DNA from: Bacteroides sp. 51
GTDB taxonomy: Bacteria > Bacteroidota > Bacteroidia > Bacteroidales > Bacteroidaceae
DNA: 64,000 nt
Direction of reading: 5' to 3'
Assembly (NCBI RefSeq): GCF_010500965.1
Contig: NZ_QVMI01000007.1
Coordinates: forward strand, 78,716 to 142,715
Shown: positions 26,991 to 36,151 of the stretch, piece by piece
Layout of the letters: every line of letters starts with the position of its first letter
How positions within the stretch are numbered: position 1 is the first letter of the stretch
Translations under genes and position numbers: made by a program
The notes under the pieces: model-generated
What the model saw: the letters and a program-made list of their open reading frames with translations, nothing else
Told to the model about the DNA's origin: nothing
Databases searched by the model: none

Positions 26991-27191
26991 TCATTTATGC
27001 CTATTTGCTCTTTTACGGCGGATTTCGGCTTTCATTTTTGAAGAAGCCGATCCGTGTTGTCCTTTAATATATGTGGCTTTCTTTGCCTTCGTTTTCACCT
27101 TTTCTTCTTTTTTCGGTCCATCGTTTGCCTTTCCTTTGAAGACAATTCCGGTCGTCATTGCTTTTTCAATCTCACTGCTCATTTCATTCAC
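26991..27191 (-). CDS. Small lysine-rich protein (66 aa), unknown function
   Basis: MNEMSSEIEKAMTTGIVFKG... then a Lys/Gly/Arg-rich tail ending KAEIRRKRANRHK. It is very basic, with no membrane segment, and probably binds nucleic acid or the ribosome (inference from charge only). A minus-strand -7 box TATCTTTG at 27217-27210 lies 18 nt before the start, so it has its own promoter, divergent from the methyltransferase. The second Met (three residues later) is an alternative start. Confidence 0.6.
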   Translation of the reverse strand: MNEMSSEIEKAMTTGIVFKGKANDGPKKEEKVKTKAKKATYIKGQHGSASSKMKAEIRRKRANRHK

Positions 27192-27209
27192 ATTTTAAAG
27201 AATTCGGTA

Positions 27210-27258
27210 CAAAGATACGGCTTTTCCCATAAAGCACTCGCTTTTTTATTTATCTTTG
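27210..27258. promoter_or_regulatory. Divergent promoter pair between the 66-aa gene and the methyltransferase
   Basis: Minus-strand TATCTTTG at 27217-27210 and plus-strand TATCTTTG at 27251-27258, each a perfect -7 box, face away from each other across 33 bp. Clear -33 boxes are not seen. Confidence 0.5.
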
Positions 27259-27281
27259 TCTTCCTGTAACTGAAATACACA

Positions 27282-28013
27282 ATGGATAATAACCTTCTTA
27301 CCCCCGATAAAGACCCTATGGGCGCTGCCATCTTTGATTACCACCAAAACCGCAAAGCCGGTCGGCTACGTGTTTTTTCTTCACAATTCGACGAAGATGA
27401 AATTCCGGTTAAACAGCTATTCCGCACATTAAAGCAAATGCCTATATTGGAACAAACGGCTCTTAAACTTGCCCAAGGGAAGATTCTGGATGTCGGAGCG
27501 GGAAGCGGTTGCCATGCACTGGCCCTTCAGGAAATGAAAAAAGAAGTATGCGCTATTGATATCTCTCCCCTCTCTGTCGAAGTCATGAAAGAGCAAGGAG
27601 TAAAAGACGTACGCCTTCTTAACCTATTCGATGAACATTTCCGTGAAACATTCGATACCATCCTGATGCTGATGAACGGTTCCGGCATTATCGGCCGTAT
27701 AGAAAACATACCTGCTTTCTTCCTCAGAATGAAACAACTCCTTTCTCCCGGTGGATGCATCCTGATGGACTCCAGTGACCTCCGCTACCTTTTCGAGGAA
27801 GAAGACGGTAGCTTTTTGATTGATATTGCCGGCGATTATTATGGTCAGGTAGACTTCCGGATGCAGTACAAAGACATCAAAGGAGATTCATTCGACTGGT
27901 TATATATCGACCCCCAAACGCTCGAACTGTATGCCTCTGAGAACGGATTCAAAGTAGAAATCGTAAAACGAGGAAAGCATTACGATTACCTGGCTAAACT
28001 TACTCTAACTTAA
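27282..28013 (+). CDS. Class I SAM-dependent methyltransferase
   Basis: 243 aa. The SAM-binding motif I ILDVGAGSGCHALAL is at residues 68-82, motif II acidic residue in VCAIDISPLSVEVM, motif IV-like FDTILMLMNGSGIIG and LLSPGGCILMDSSDL. The substrate cannot be read; these features fit small-molecule or protein methyltransferases. It is followed after 24 nt by an exported protein, possibly co-transcribed. Confidence 0.85.
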   Translation: MDNNLLTPDKDPMGAAIFDYHQNRKAGRLRVFSSQFDEDEIPVKQLFRTLKQMPILEQTALKLAQGKILDVGAGSGCHALALQEMKKEVCAIDISPLSVEVMKEQGVKDVRLLNLFDEHFRETFDTILMLMNGSGIIGRIENIPAFFLRMKQLLSPGGCILMDSSDLRYLFEEEDGSFLIDIAGDYYGQVDFRMQYKDIKGDSFDWLYIDPQTLELYASENGFKVEIVKRGKHYDYLAKLTLT

Positions 28014-28037
28014 ATATTCATTTTATCTGACTTACAC

Positions 28038-29144
28038 ATGAGAACCCCCATTTTTTATGTTGCGCTTGTTTTCGCGCTAGGCTGCATATTCATGCCGACC
28101 CAAGCAAAAAACAAAAAGAAAATTCAGTCACAAGAACAACGTATCCAACTTGGCATTTGGGAAGACGTACACCAGGGCGCTGATGTCGATTCCATTATCC
28201 GTTGGATGAAACCTCTTGACGAAGCAGGAATCAGGAACTATTACATGTGCGGAAACCCGGAAGAGGTTGCGCGCTACATTCAAGCTGCAAAGAACTATCC
28301 CGGAGCGAAGATACACGCCTGGATGTTCACCGTCAATGCCACCAAATACCCGGATACATTTGAACATCCCGAGTGGTTCGAAGTAAACCGCCTCGGATAC
28401 AACAGTCTCGAATATAATGCGTATGTTCCACACTACAAATGGCTTAGCCCTTCCGTACCCGAAGCCCGCCAGTATATGAAAAACAAGGCTGCATCATTCG
28501 TTGCTTTGGAAGGTCTGGAATCTGTACACCTCGACTACATCCGTTATTGTGATGTGATCCTAGGCCGAAACCTTCAACAGAATAAGTACAAGTTCTTGCA
28601 AGATACATATCGCGCAGAATATGACTACGGCTACCACCCACTTGCCTTGGAAAAATTTAAGAAGCGGTTCGGTTATTCACCTCTTGAACTGCAAGCCCCT
28701 TGGATGAGTTCCGAATGGTTGCAATTCCGTTTAAACGAAATCACTACTCTGGTTAACGAAATTGTAGAAGAAACCCACACGAAAGGAAAAAAGGTATCCG
28801 CCGCCGTATTCCCCTACCCAACTAATGCGCGTATGACGGTCTACCAGGACTGGTCTTCCTGGAACATTGATATCGTTTGCCCCATGAACTACCAATCTTT
28901 TTATTCGGAAAGTATTGAATGGATCGGGTTCTGTGTGGAAAATGGCATACGTGAAACCAGAGGAAGAAACACATATGTATCCGGTTTATTTGTACCCGAC
29001 ATTTCTAAAGAAGAACTTTACCAAGCGGCTAAAATCTCTATCGAAGCCGGAGCCAATGGGATCAATTTCTTCAACGCACGCGGACTAATGAGAGGTGATA
29101 AACTTGAAGTTGTCAAGCGAATAAACGAGGAGTATAACAAATAG
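28038..29144 (+). CDS. Exported TIM-barrel protein of the glycoside-hydrolase-like GHL10/DUF187 type
   Basis: 368 aa with a signal peptide (residues 1-23, ending PTQAKN). The order WMFTVNATKYPDTFEHPEWF, YKWLSPSVPEARQYMKNKAA, ESVHLDYIRYCD, WLQFRLNEITTLVNEIVEET, KVSAAVFPYP and DIVCPMNYQSFY resembles the family-10-like glycosylhydrolases (LDYIRY and CPMNY blocks). The substrate is unknown; related proteins act on polysaccharide or peptidoglycan (inference). No lipobox is seen, so it is probably periplasmic. Confidence 0.75.
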   Translation: MRTPIFYVALVFALGCIFMPTQAKNKKKIQSQEQRIQLGIWEDVHQGADVDSIIRWMKPLDEAGIRNYYMCGNPEEVARYIQAAKNYPGAKIHAWMFTVNATKYPDTFEHPEWFEVNRLGYNSLEYNAYVPHYKWLSPSVPEARQYMKNKAASFVALEGLESVHLDYIRYCDVILGRNLQQNKYKFLQDTYRAEYDYGYHPLALEKFKKRFGYSPLELQAPWMSSEWLQFRLNEITTLVNEIVEETHTKGKKVSAAVFPYPTNARMTVYQDWSSWNIDIVCPMNYQSFYSESIEWIGFCVENGIRETRGRNTYVSGLFVPDISKEELYQAAKISIEAGANGINFFNARGLMRGDKLEVVKRINEEYNK

Positions 29145-29176
29145 CTTGACTATTGACTTAATATTGCCTACCTTTG
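29145..29176 (+). promoter_or_regulatory. Promoter of the FemAB-like gene
   Basis: CTTG (29145-29148), 20-bp spacer, TACCTTTG (29169-29176). The start codon is 20 nt downstream of the -7 box. The -33 box abuts the stop codon of the preceding gene. Confidence 0.65.
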
Positions 29177-29196
29177 CCGTTTTTTGAGCATTCATC

Positions 29197-30285
29197 ATGG
29201 ACATTAAAGTAGAGCAAAAGAGTCATAGAGACATATACACAACCCCAATAGTACAGCAAACGGCATTTTGGTCGGAAGTAAAGAAGAACCAAGGGCTGAC
29301 AACACGGGCGCTGGAATTTAAAGTTAAGAATCGGGATATTTATACAGGAGTGGGCGGCCATTCGTGTACCAATGCAGATTTATTGCTGCTTGAACGCCCA
29401 CTCAACCGGGACACTTGTATTGCATATGTGCCATACGGACCGGAAATTGAACCATCGGAAGAGAACCAAGGCAAATTTCTTGAAGAGCTTTCGGAAATGA
29501 TACGTTCGTATATTCCCCGTAGTTGTATAGCTATCCGCTATGACCTGAACTGGCACTCACACTGGGCAAACGAAGAAGCACCCGAAAAACAGTTCCAAGA
29601 GTTTAATCTGAACTATGATACGATAAACTGGAGTTTGCGTAAAAGTAACTCGGGAGTACTACCAACTACCACCATCTTCCTTGATTTGTCCTTATCGCCC
29701 GAAAGTATTTTGAAACAAATGAAGCCCAAGACACGATATAACATCGGACTGGCAGAACGCAAAGGGGTAACAGTAAAAAGAGCTGGGATGGACGAAATCG
29801 ATGTATGGTATAAGTTATACAAAGAGACTGCAATCCGTAACGGTCTTTACATAAACAGCATTGACTACTTTACCTCTGTGATCTCCGCACGGGCAGATGA
29901 TACAGCCTCCCCTGCTCATGTGGAACTTCTGATTGCCGAAGTTGCCAATATGCCTCTTGCTGCCATGTTCCTTATTGTAGCCGATCACCGGGGAACTTAT
30001 CTGTATGGCGCCTCATCTTCTGATATGCGTAATTACATGCCTACATATGCCATGCAATGGGAAGCCATAAAACTATCTAAGCAAATGGGATGCACAGAAT
30101 ATGATATGTTTGGCATTTCACCAAGTGCTCAATCTTCCCACCCCATGTTTGGGTTATACCAGTTCAAAACTGGATTCGGCGGTGAAATCTTTCATCATCT
30201 GGGCTGTTGGGATTACGTATTCGATAATGATAAATACCGCCAGCTACAACAAAGCGAAATGAGGATTCAAGGGTATTATGTCTAG
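29197..30285 (+). CDS. FemAB-like peptidyltransferase (GNAT fold)
   Basis: 362 aa. The C-terminal GNAT half carries LDLSLSPESILKQMKPKTRYNI (the FemAB LKxxxR-type substrate helix), LLIAEVANMPLAAMFLIVAD, YLYGASSSDMRNYMPTYAMQW, and EYDMFGISPS...GLYQFKTGFGGE (the conserved YDFxG...FKxGFGG block of Fem proteins). Fem proteins transfer aminoacyl groups to lipid II in Gram-positive bacteria. In Bacteroidetes homologues are common, and the substrate is unclear. No membrane segment is seen. Confidence 0.85.
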   Translation: MDIKVEQKSHRDIYTTPIVQQTAFWSEVKKNQGLTTRALEFKVKNRDIYTGVGGHSCTNADLLLLERPLNRDTCIAYVPYGPEIEPSEENQGKFLEELSEMIRSYIPRSCIAIRYDLNWHSHWANEEAPEKQFQEFNLNYDTINWSLRKSNSGVLPTTTIFLDLSLSPESILKQMKPKTRYNIGLAERKGVTVKRAGMDEIDVWYKLYKETAIRNGLYINSIDYFTSVISARADDTASPAHVELLIAEVANMPLAAMFLIVADHRGTYLYGASSSDMRNYMPTYAMQWEAIKLSKQMGCTEYDMFGISPSAQSSHPMFGLYQFKTGFGGEIFHHLGCWDYVFDNDKYRQLQQSEMRIQGYYV

Positions 30286-30290
30286 TATAC

Positions 30291-30315
30291 TGTAGGGGCG
30301 GTTCGCGAACCGCCC
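30291..30315. repeat. Single copy of the TGTAG + GGGCGGTTCGCGAACCGCCC palindrome
   Basis: Identical to the left arm of the 80-bp element at 26877. It lies between the FemAB stop and the convergent SLC13 permease end, so it may also act as a transcription barrier. Confidence 0.8.
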
Positions 30316-30357
30316 GAAAAAGGTTTTCCAGGTATTTTGCATTAGTTATATTTTACT

Positions 30358-32217
30358 TCAAAACGGGAATAACAACGGCAAAACAAAGATCATGACTACC
30401 CCCATAATAATTTGTAGTGGCAAACCAACCTTTACATAGTCCATAAAGGTATATCGTCCTGGCCCCATAACCAACGCATTGGGTGGTGTAGAGAAAGGAG
30501 AAGCAAAACACATACTGGCAGCTACAGCCACAGCAAACATGAATGGATACGGACTAATCTCCATTTGTACGGCAGCACTCAAGGCAATAGGGGCCAGAAG
30601 AACCGCTGTAGCAGTATTACTGATAAACATGGTCATTAATGAAGTAGTAAAGTAAATACCCGCCATAAGGACATAAGGTCCATAGCCTCCCAAACCGTTT
30701 ACTAAAGTATTAGATACCCATTCCGAAGCACCGGTTTTTTCCAACGCCAATGACATTGGAAGCATAGCAGCAATCAACACAATACTTTCCCAATTAATCG
30801 TTTTGTAGGCCTCTTCCACATTCCGGAAACAACCAGTCAACACCATCAACAGGGCAGCAACAATAACTGCCGTAACAGGCTCCACAGGAATAAAATCGAA
30901 CATCATAGTAACCACCATACCAATCATGATCAAAGCAGCAATAGGCGCCTTGTGGTTTAAGGTTACCTTTGCGGCCTCAGCCAACGGCTGTCCTAGAACC
31001 ACCCACTCGGATTGATCTTCACCAAGACGAGCAATGTTTGCCCAGTTACCTTGCACCAGCACCACATCACCCGAATGCATCTTTTCATCTTTCAGGTTCT
31101 TCAGTAGATATTCCTTTTTGCGTTGAATACCCAATACGTTTACTCCAAAATTCTCACGAAACCCGGAATCTTTAACCGGTTTATTAATCAGATGCGAATT
31201 GGGCATCAGTACAATCTCGGCAATACCGATCTCGTTGAATTCAAGTTCACTTCCATTGCGCGGATCACCTTCACTTTTATGCGTATCCAATAATTCCGAA
31301 CGGGTTTCTTTAGCAAAACGTTCTACATTTTCGAACTTACCACGGATATATAGGATATCTTCTTCTTGAATAACAGAATTAGCGCCTGCAACTTCCTGAC
31401 TCATTGTTTTAAAGAACTTCTTCGAAGTAGAAGATTTACGGCGGATTTCCAACACCGTAACATGATAATTCTGAGCAATACCCAATTCCTGAACAGTCTT
31501 ACCGGATATAGTCGAATTACCTTTTGCCTCTACACGGTAAAGATTCTGAGACAACTGATACTCACCTGCCAGTTCTTTTAACGATTTGGTTGCTTTCTTT
31601 TTGTCTTTCTTATCCGCCCTCTTAGTTAGGAACATCTTGCTTAAAGGGATCAATACGATAATACCAACCGTCAGGCAGATAACACCAACAGGTGTGAAAG
31701 TAAAGAATGACAAACCTTTATAACCGGCCCTCACCAATTCTTCATGGATAACCAGGTTAGGCGGAGTACCGATCAAAGTCATCATCCCTCCCATACTACT
31801 GGCAAACGCCAGAGGCATAAGCAAACGGCTGGTATTGATATTACCACTGGCAGCCATACTTACTACGATGGGAAGCATCAATGCCACAGTTCCGGTATTA
31901 CTGACAAAAGCTCCGATAGCCGCTGTCACCAGCATAATCAGGATAAACAGTTTCAATTCATTCGTACCGGCAAGATTCAGGATGCGGCTACTGATCATCT
32001 TTGCCAACCCTGTTTTAAAGATAGCACCTCCTACAACGAAAAGACCTACCATCATGATAACGACCGAGCTTGAAAAACCGGAAAGAGCTTCCGAAGGGGT
32101 AAGAATATTAAATAAAAGCAATAAGACCAAGGCGCATAAAGCAACAAGGTCTGAACGGACTTTACCGGACACAAAGAATACGACGGAAAGAAGAAGAATG
32201 AGTACAGTTGTTATCAT
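30358..32217 (-). CDS. SLC13/DASS-type sodium:anion permease with two TrkA-C (RCK_C) domains
   Basis: 619 aa. Hydrophobic halves (about residues 1-195 and 405-619) hold the two SNT-type motifs FVSNTGTVALMLP and MFISNTATAVLLAP and the re-entrant GTPPNLVIHE, typical of the divalent-anion/Na+ symporter family. Two cytoplasmic TrkA-C regulatory domains lie between (about 215-300 and 315-395: LGIAQNYHVTVLEIRRKSS; DSGFRENFGVNVLGIQRKKE). The substrate (sulfate, dicarboxylate or other) cannot be read. Monocistronic; the 159-bp gap upstream holds no other feature that I can support. Confidence 0.9.
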   Translation of the reverse strand: MITTVLILLLSVVFFVSGKVRSDLVALCALVLLLLFNILTPSEALSGFSSSVVIMMVGLFVVGGAIFKTGLAKMISSRILNLAGTNELKLFILIMLVTAAIGAFVSNTGTVALMLPIVVSMAASGNINTSRLLMPLAFASSMGGMMTLIGTPPNLVIHEELVRAGYKGLSFFTFTPVGVICLTVGIIVLIPLSKMFLTKRADKKDKKKATKSLKELAGEYQLSQNLYRVEAKGNSTISGKTVQELGIAQNYHVTVLEIRRKSSTSKKFFKTMSQEVAGANSVIQEEDILYIRGKFENVERFAKETRSELLDTHKSEGDPRNGSELEFNEIGIAEIVLMPNSHLINKPVKDSGFRENFGVNVLGIQRKKEYLLKNLKDEKMHSGDVVLVQGNWANIARLGEDQSEWVVLGQPLAEAAKVTLNHKAPIAALIMIGMVVTMMFDFIPVEPVTAVIVAALLMVLTGCFRNVEEAYKTINWESIVLIAAMLPMSLALEKTGASEWVSNTLVNGLGGYGPYVLMAGIYFTTSLMTMFISNTATAVLLAPIALSAAVQMEISPYPFMFAVAVAASMCFASPFSTPPNALVMGPGRYTFMDYVKVGLPLQIIMGVVMIFVLPLLFPF

Positions 32218-32376
32218 AATGTTATTTAAGCATATTATTAATGGTGGATACTAAAGGCTTCATGATTAATTTCCCGCAAAATTATAAAAAGTAAGGCGGA
32301 ATTACGAATGAATAAAACCGCCTTTACGCTAAAAAAACAAAAACTTTTTGTCTTTATCTAAAAAATACGTTTATCT

Positions 32377-33033
32377 CTATCCGTTAATGGATTTATAGTC
32401 TTCCAGAAACTTCTGCAATCCGGAATCCGTAAGTGGGTGTTTCAATAAACCTTTGATAGCGCTCAACGGACAGGTAGCAACATCTGCTCCAACTTCCACA
32501 CATTGAATAATATGGCGGGTACTACGGATAGAGGCAGCAAGTACCTGCGTAGTATATCCATAATACCTGTACATCTCTACGATTTGTCCGACCAACGCTA
32601 TACCGTCTTCACTGATATCATCAAGACGCCCAACAAACGGAGATACATATGTAGCGCCGGCTTTAGCAGCCAACAGAGCCTGACCTGTAGAAAAAACCAG
32701 CGTACAATTCGTACGGATACCTTTACCGGAGAAGTATTTTATAGCTTTGATGCCATCCGCAATACAAGGAACCTTTACTACAATATGAGGATTAAGGGCT
32801 GCTAGTTCCTCACCTTCACGGATCATGCCTGCATAATCTGTTGAAATAACCTCGGCACTTACATCACCTTGTACTATATTACAAATATCAATGTAATGTT
32901 TACGCTGGTTTTCTACTCCTTTAATGCCTTCTTTCGCCATTAACGACGGATTAGTAGTCACCCCATCAAGCACACCCATATCGTGCGCTTCGCGGATTTG
33001 TTCCAGATTAGCTGTATCAATAAAAAACTTCAT
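32377..33033 (-). CDS. Transaldolase-like fructose-6-phosphate aldolase (FSA/TalC type)
   Basis: 218 aa, the short transaldolase subfamily. Blocks [33 protein letters not shown], Schiff-base lysine Lys87 in IVVKVPC and the phosphate-binding [14 protein letters not shown]. Either a cytoplasmic transaldolase or fructose-6-phosphate aldolase; the two are not distinguishable by eye. Confidence 0.9.
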   Translation of the reverse strand: MKFFIDTANLEQIREAHDMGVLDGVTTNPSLMAKEGIKGVENQRKHYIDICNIVQGDVSAEVISTDYAGMIREGEELAALNPHIVVKVPCIADGIKAIKYFSGKGIRTNCTLVFSTGQALLAAKAGATYVSPFVGRLDDISEDGIALVGQIVEMYRYYGYTTQVLAASIRSTRHIIQCVEVGADVATCPLSAIKGLLKHPLTDSGLQKFLEDYKSING

Positions 33034-33148
33034 GATAAATAATTTTAGAGTTATACAATATAAACAAGATCAAAGAAGAATTAGTTCCAATAAAAGTGTT
33101 AAGTTACAAAATCAATTTATAAGGTTTACATAATTAGGACTCTATTTT

Positions 33149-33180
33149 TTTGTAAATCAGATAAATAAACCATATTTTTG
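33149..33180 (+). promoter_or_regulatory. Consensus Bacteroidetes promoter of the first LruC lipoprotein
   Basis: TTTG (33149-33152), 20-bp spacer, TATTTTTG (33173-33180). Both elements match, at the expected distance, 63 nt before the chosen ATG. This also argues against the upstream ATG at 33178, which overlaps the -7 box. Confidence 0.75.
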
Positions 33181-33243
33181 TACCGTAAAACTTATTTAGA
33201 GGGACAAATAACACGAATATTCCACAAAGATTTTTTGACAATT

Positions 33244-35640
33244 ATGAGACAACAATTCAACAAGATTAATCTATTTTTATTATTAATTGCAACAACATTC
33301 TTGTTTTCTTGTTCGGATGACAAGGACTATTACGATCCGGAGAGAGAGAATGAAAATCCATTGGAGGTGACAGCACCAAGTGACTTTGGATGGCAAACAA
33401 CGCGTTCGACAAGTGTAAAGGTCGAGGTTAACGATCAATTTGGTGGTGAATATAATTATAGAATTAAGATCTTTGATCAAAATCCTATTACCGAAAAAGA
33501 AAATGCTACAGTTTTAGCGAGTGGCGTGAGTAAGAAAGACCAACCATTTACCACCCAGATTGCCCTTCCATTTAATGTAGAAAGCGTATTCGTTCAACAA
33601 ACTGCACCAAACGGATTGGTTAGTGTGCGCTATGTAGAAATTACAAACGGAAGCATTAACTGTGATTTCAGTACGACTGGCGGTAATAAAAGCCGGGCAA
33701 CAAGAAGTGCGGCAGCTACCAGAGCCATCGTAGAAAAACCTTCTGATAGCTTCTTTCCAACTGCCGCCCCTGACGATGCAGTAGTTTTAACTTCAAGTTG
33801 GACAAACGGTGGGTCAGCCGATGCATATAAGAATTTCATTCTTAACACTAGCATGAGTGCATTAAGTCTCGGACAATATGTATCCATCTATGTAACCGAG
33901 GATGTAACCATCGGTCATTCAAGTGGAGCACAACGCAGACATTTTTATGTACTTCCGGGTAAAACATTAACCATAAACGGTATCTTCAATCTCGAAAGTG
34001 CAGAAGATATGATTACTATCGGAGAAGGCGCCAAATTGGTCGTTACAGCAAGCATGGGACTAGCTTTAACTACTCAGGTATACAATAGAGGTACAATATC
34101 CGTTGCAACAGAACTCAATACTAAAGGTTCTTCAGTGGTCTATAATGAAGGTGTATTGAATGTGAAGACTCTTATCAATCAATCCACGATTGTCAATGAC
34201 AACACTATTACATGTGATAATGCCTCATTTACAGCATCCTCAAAAACAGAAAATAATGCTAACATCACAGTAAACGGTTTAACAGATGTCAGATCGCGTG
34301 ATACATGGATAAATAATGGAACATGGATCACCAACACCATGACTACCGCTTCATATCATGCTACTTATTATAACAGATGTAAACTCATAGGAAATGAAAA
34401 GCTTGATTTCCAACAAGTAAGGTTGATCAACGATGCGGGTGCTTACGTCTATGCTGCTGAAATGTATATGAAAAACACCCAGGTAAGCCTGGGAACCGGT
34501 GCATTCTTCCATGTAGAGGGAGTAGCTGAATTATTAGAAAACAGACTAAATGATAATGAAGGTTTCTATGGACCAACAGAAGGAATAGCACTTCTGAAAA
34601 TGGGATCAGTTATACATGGAAATAGTGCTCCTAACATGGTTAACTATGCCGGCAACCTTGGTATTATTTGTGATATCCACCCGGAAAAAGTAAGCGGATA
34701 CGATACAATTTGGACAATAGAAGAAAGTGTTACATGGTCGAATTCAAATAATAATTCAATATCAATACCTGAAAACGGGGAGTGTAACCCTGGTTTCAAT
34801 ACAAGCCCGGGGGGAGACCCAGACCCAGACCCAGATCCGGACCCAGACCCAGATCCATACCCATACACTTATTTGTTTGAAGACTTATGGCCATTCTATG
34901 GTGATTATGATATGAATGATGCAGTAATAAAGGTTACTAAGATTACAAAAATCAAAAATGATCAAAACGACATCACTGCATTGAGCTTTGACTATAGTCT
35001 GAGAGCTGTAGGAGCAGGTAGTAGTTTAGGTGCGGCACTTATGCTTGATGCAATTAACGCCTCAAGCGTATCGGGTGTAACATATAGTTCAAAGACCCCT
35101 GACGGATTTGAAGTATCTCCTACAGGAGTAGAATCAGGTCAGACCAAAGCAGTTATTCCATTATTTGCCAATGCACATGGTTTCCTTGAAAGGAACCCCG
35201 GACAGTTTGTCAATACAGTTAAAGGAAGTTCAACCAATGTAACAGATGTACCGACAGTAACTGTAACCATAAACTTTGGATCACCCATTAGTGACAACTT
35301 CGATGCAACAACATTCAATATGTTTATCATACCATCATCTGGTCCGGGCATGATCACAAGCACAAATAGAAAAGAGGTTCACATGCTTGGATACAGTCCT
35401 TCAAACAGAGCGAATACTTCTCTGTTTGGAAACAACGATGACCGCTCTACAAGTAGCAAATATTATGTAAGTAGAGATAATCTATCTTGGGCAATTGTTG
35501 TTCCTTATGACTTCAGATGGCCGGTAGAATACAAGAGCATTAAAGAAGCGTATGCCGGATTTGCTGGTTGGGTAACATCAGGAGGTAGCCAAAATATTGA
35601 CTGGTGGTTAACACCTGCCAAAGAGGAATACATTTACTAA
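33244..35640 (+). CDS. LruC/DUF4842-domain surface lipoprotein, paralogue 1
   Basis: 798 aa from ATG 33244 (starts MRQQFNKINLFLLL; lipobox FLFSC, Cys23, then SDDKDYYD, a surface-export-like acidic stretch). Residues about 24-140 form an N-terminal domain shared with the next gene (DYYDPE...NPL...DFGW). Residues about 190-515 are repetitive beta-strand sequence resembling a solenoid. A (DP)n linker (GGDPDPDP...PYPY, about residues 523-540) leads into the C-terminal LruC/DUF4842 domain (TYLFEDLWPFYGDYDMNDAV; GYSPSNRANTSLFGNNDD). The aspartate-rich motifs suggest calcium binding (inference). Function unknown; likely an adhesin or surface-layer component. Confidence 0.85.
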   Translation: MRQQFNKINLFLLLIATTFLFSCSDDKDYYDPERENENPLEVTAPSDFGWQTTRSTSVKVEVNDQFGGEYNYRIKIFDQNPITEKENATVLASGVSKKDQPFTTQIALPFNVESVFVQQTAPNGLVSVRYVEITNGSINCDFSTTGGNKSRATRSAAATRAIVEKPSDSFFPTAAPDDAVVLTSSWTNGGSADAYKNFILNTSMSALSLGQYVSIYVTEDVTIGHSSGAQRRHFYVLPGKTLTINGIFNLESAEDMITIGEGAKLVVTASMGLALTTQVYNRGTISVATELNTKGSSVVYNEGVLNVKTLINQSTIVNDNTITCDNASFTASSKTENNANITVNGLTDVRSRDTWINNGTWITNTMTTASYHATYYNRCKLIGNEKLDFQQVRLINDAGAYVYAAEMYMKNTQVSLGTGAFFHVEGVAELLENRLNDNEGFYGPTEGIALLKMGSVIHGNSAPNMVNYAGNLGIICDIHPEKVSGYDTIWTIEESVTWSNSNNNSISIPENGECNPGFNTSPGGDPDPDPDPDPDPDPYPYTYLFEDLWPFYGDYDMNDAVIKVTKITKIKNDQNDITALSFDYSLRAVGAGSSLGAALMLDAINASSVSGVTYSSKTPDGFEVSPTGVESGQTKAVIPLFANAHGFLERNPGQFVNTVKGSSTNVTDVPTVTVTINFGSPISDNFDATTFNMFIIPSSGPGMITSTNRKEVHMLGYSPSNRANTSLFGNNDDRSTSSKYYVSRDNLSWAIVVPYDFRWPVEYKSIKEAYAGFAGWVTSGGSQNIDWWLTPAKEEYIY

Positions 35641-35661
35641 AAAGTAAAGTTGATTATTTAT

Positions 35662-35694
35662 AAAAAGAATGTCCGTTTGGGCATTCTTTTTTTT
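35662..35694 (+). terminator. Rho-independent terminator after LruC paralogue 1
   Basis: AAAAAGAATGTCC pairs with GGGCATTCTTTTT (one G-T wobble) around the loop GTTT and continues as a T-run. The rest of 35695-36151 is AT-rich with no gene that I can support; a TATTTTTG box lies at 36079-36086 before paralogue 2. Confidence 0.85.
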
Positions 35695-36078
35695 ATTTAC
35701 CCTCAAAAGAAAAACAGTAACAGCAATACGAATATCCTTGCTACTTATATCCCAAACTCTTCATGGTCCATTCTTCAATTATATAATCTCAATATTTTAT
35801 CATACTACTCTGGTATCAGCACCATGCGTATTTAACGCATACGAGCGAACAATAACATCATGATAGACAAACCTGAAAAACATCTGTGTAAAAAGCAGAA
35901 GCAGTTAAGTTCAAATAAATCAATAGATACAGATTCATTTCACACGCAACCACAACAGAATAAAAAGAGGACAACAAAGACAGTAAACACACGTTACACA
36001 GATTTAACCAAAGAAAAAACAACAAAAATTAAACAACAAATAAGTCGCACAAAGTCTTCATTTTCAAACAAATAATAT

Positions 36079-36086
36079 TATTTTTG
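36079..36086 (+). promoter_or_regulatory. Putative -7 box of LruC paralogue 2
   Basis: TATTTTTG, the same -7 sequence as in front of paralogue 1, 65 nt before the ATG. No good -33 box. Confidence 0.5.
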
Positions 36087-36151
36087 TATCAACCTTAAAG
36101 AAAAGGAAAGAATACCTCAATTTTAATTCAACCTTTTTAAAAATCAATATT

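Noticed and set aside
33178-33243. Upstream ATG for LruC paralogue 1
   Set aside because: It overlaps the -7 promoter box and would put 22 charged residues before the lipoprotein signal peptide.
34815-34865. (DP)n hexanucleotide repeat as a phase-variation switch
   Set aside because: Units are 6 nt, so length changes keep the frame; it is a linker of variable length, not an on/off switch.
35860-36075. 71-aa lysine/threonine-rich frame between the two LruC genes
   Set aside because: AT-rich low-complexity reading without promoter or recognisable fold; better explained as leader DNA of paralogue 2.
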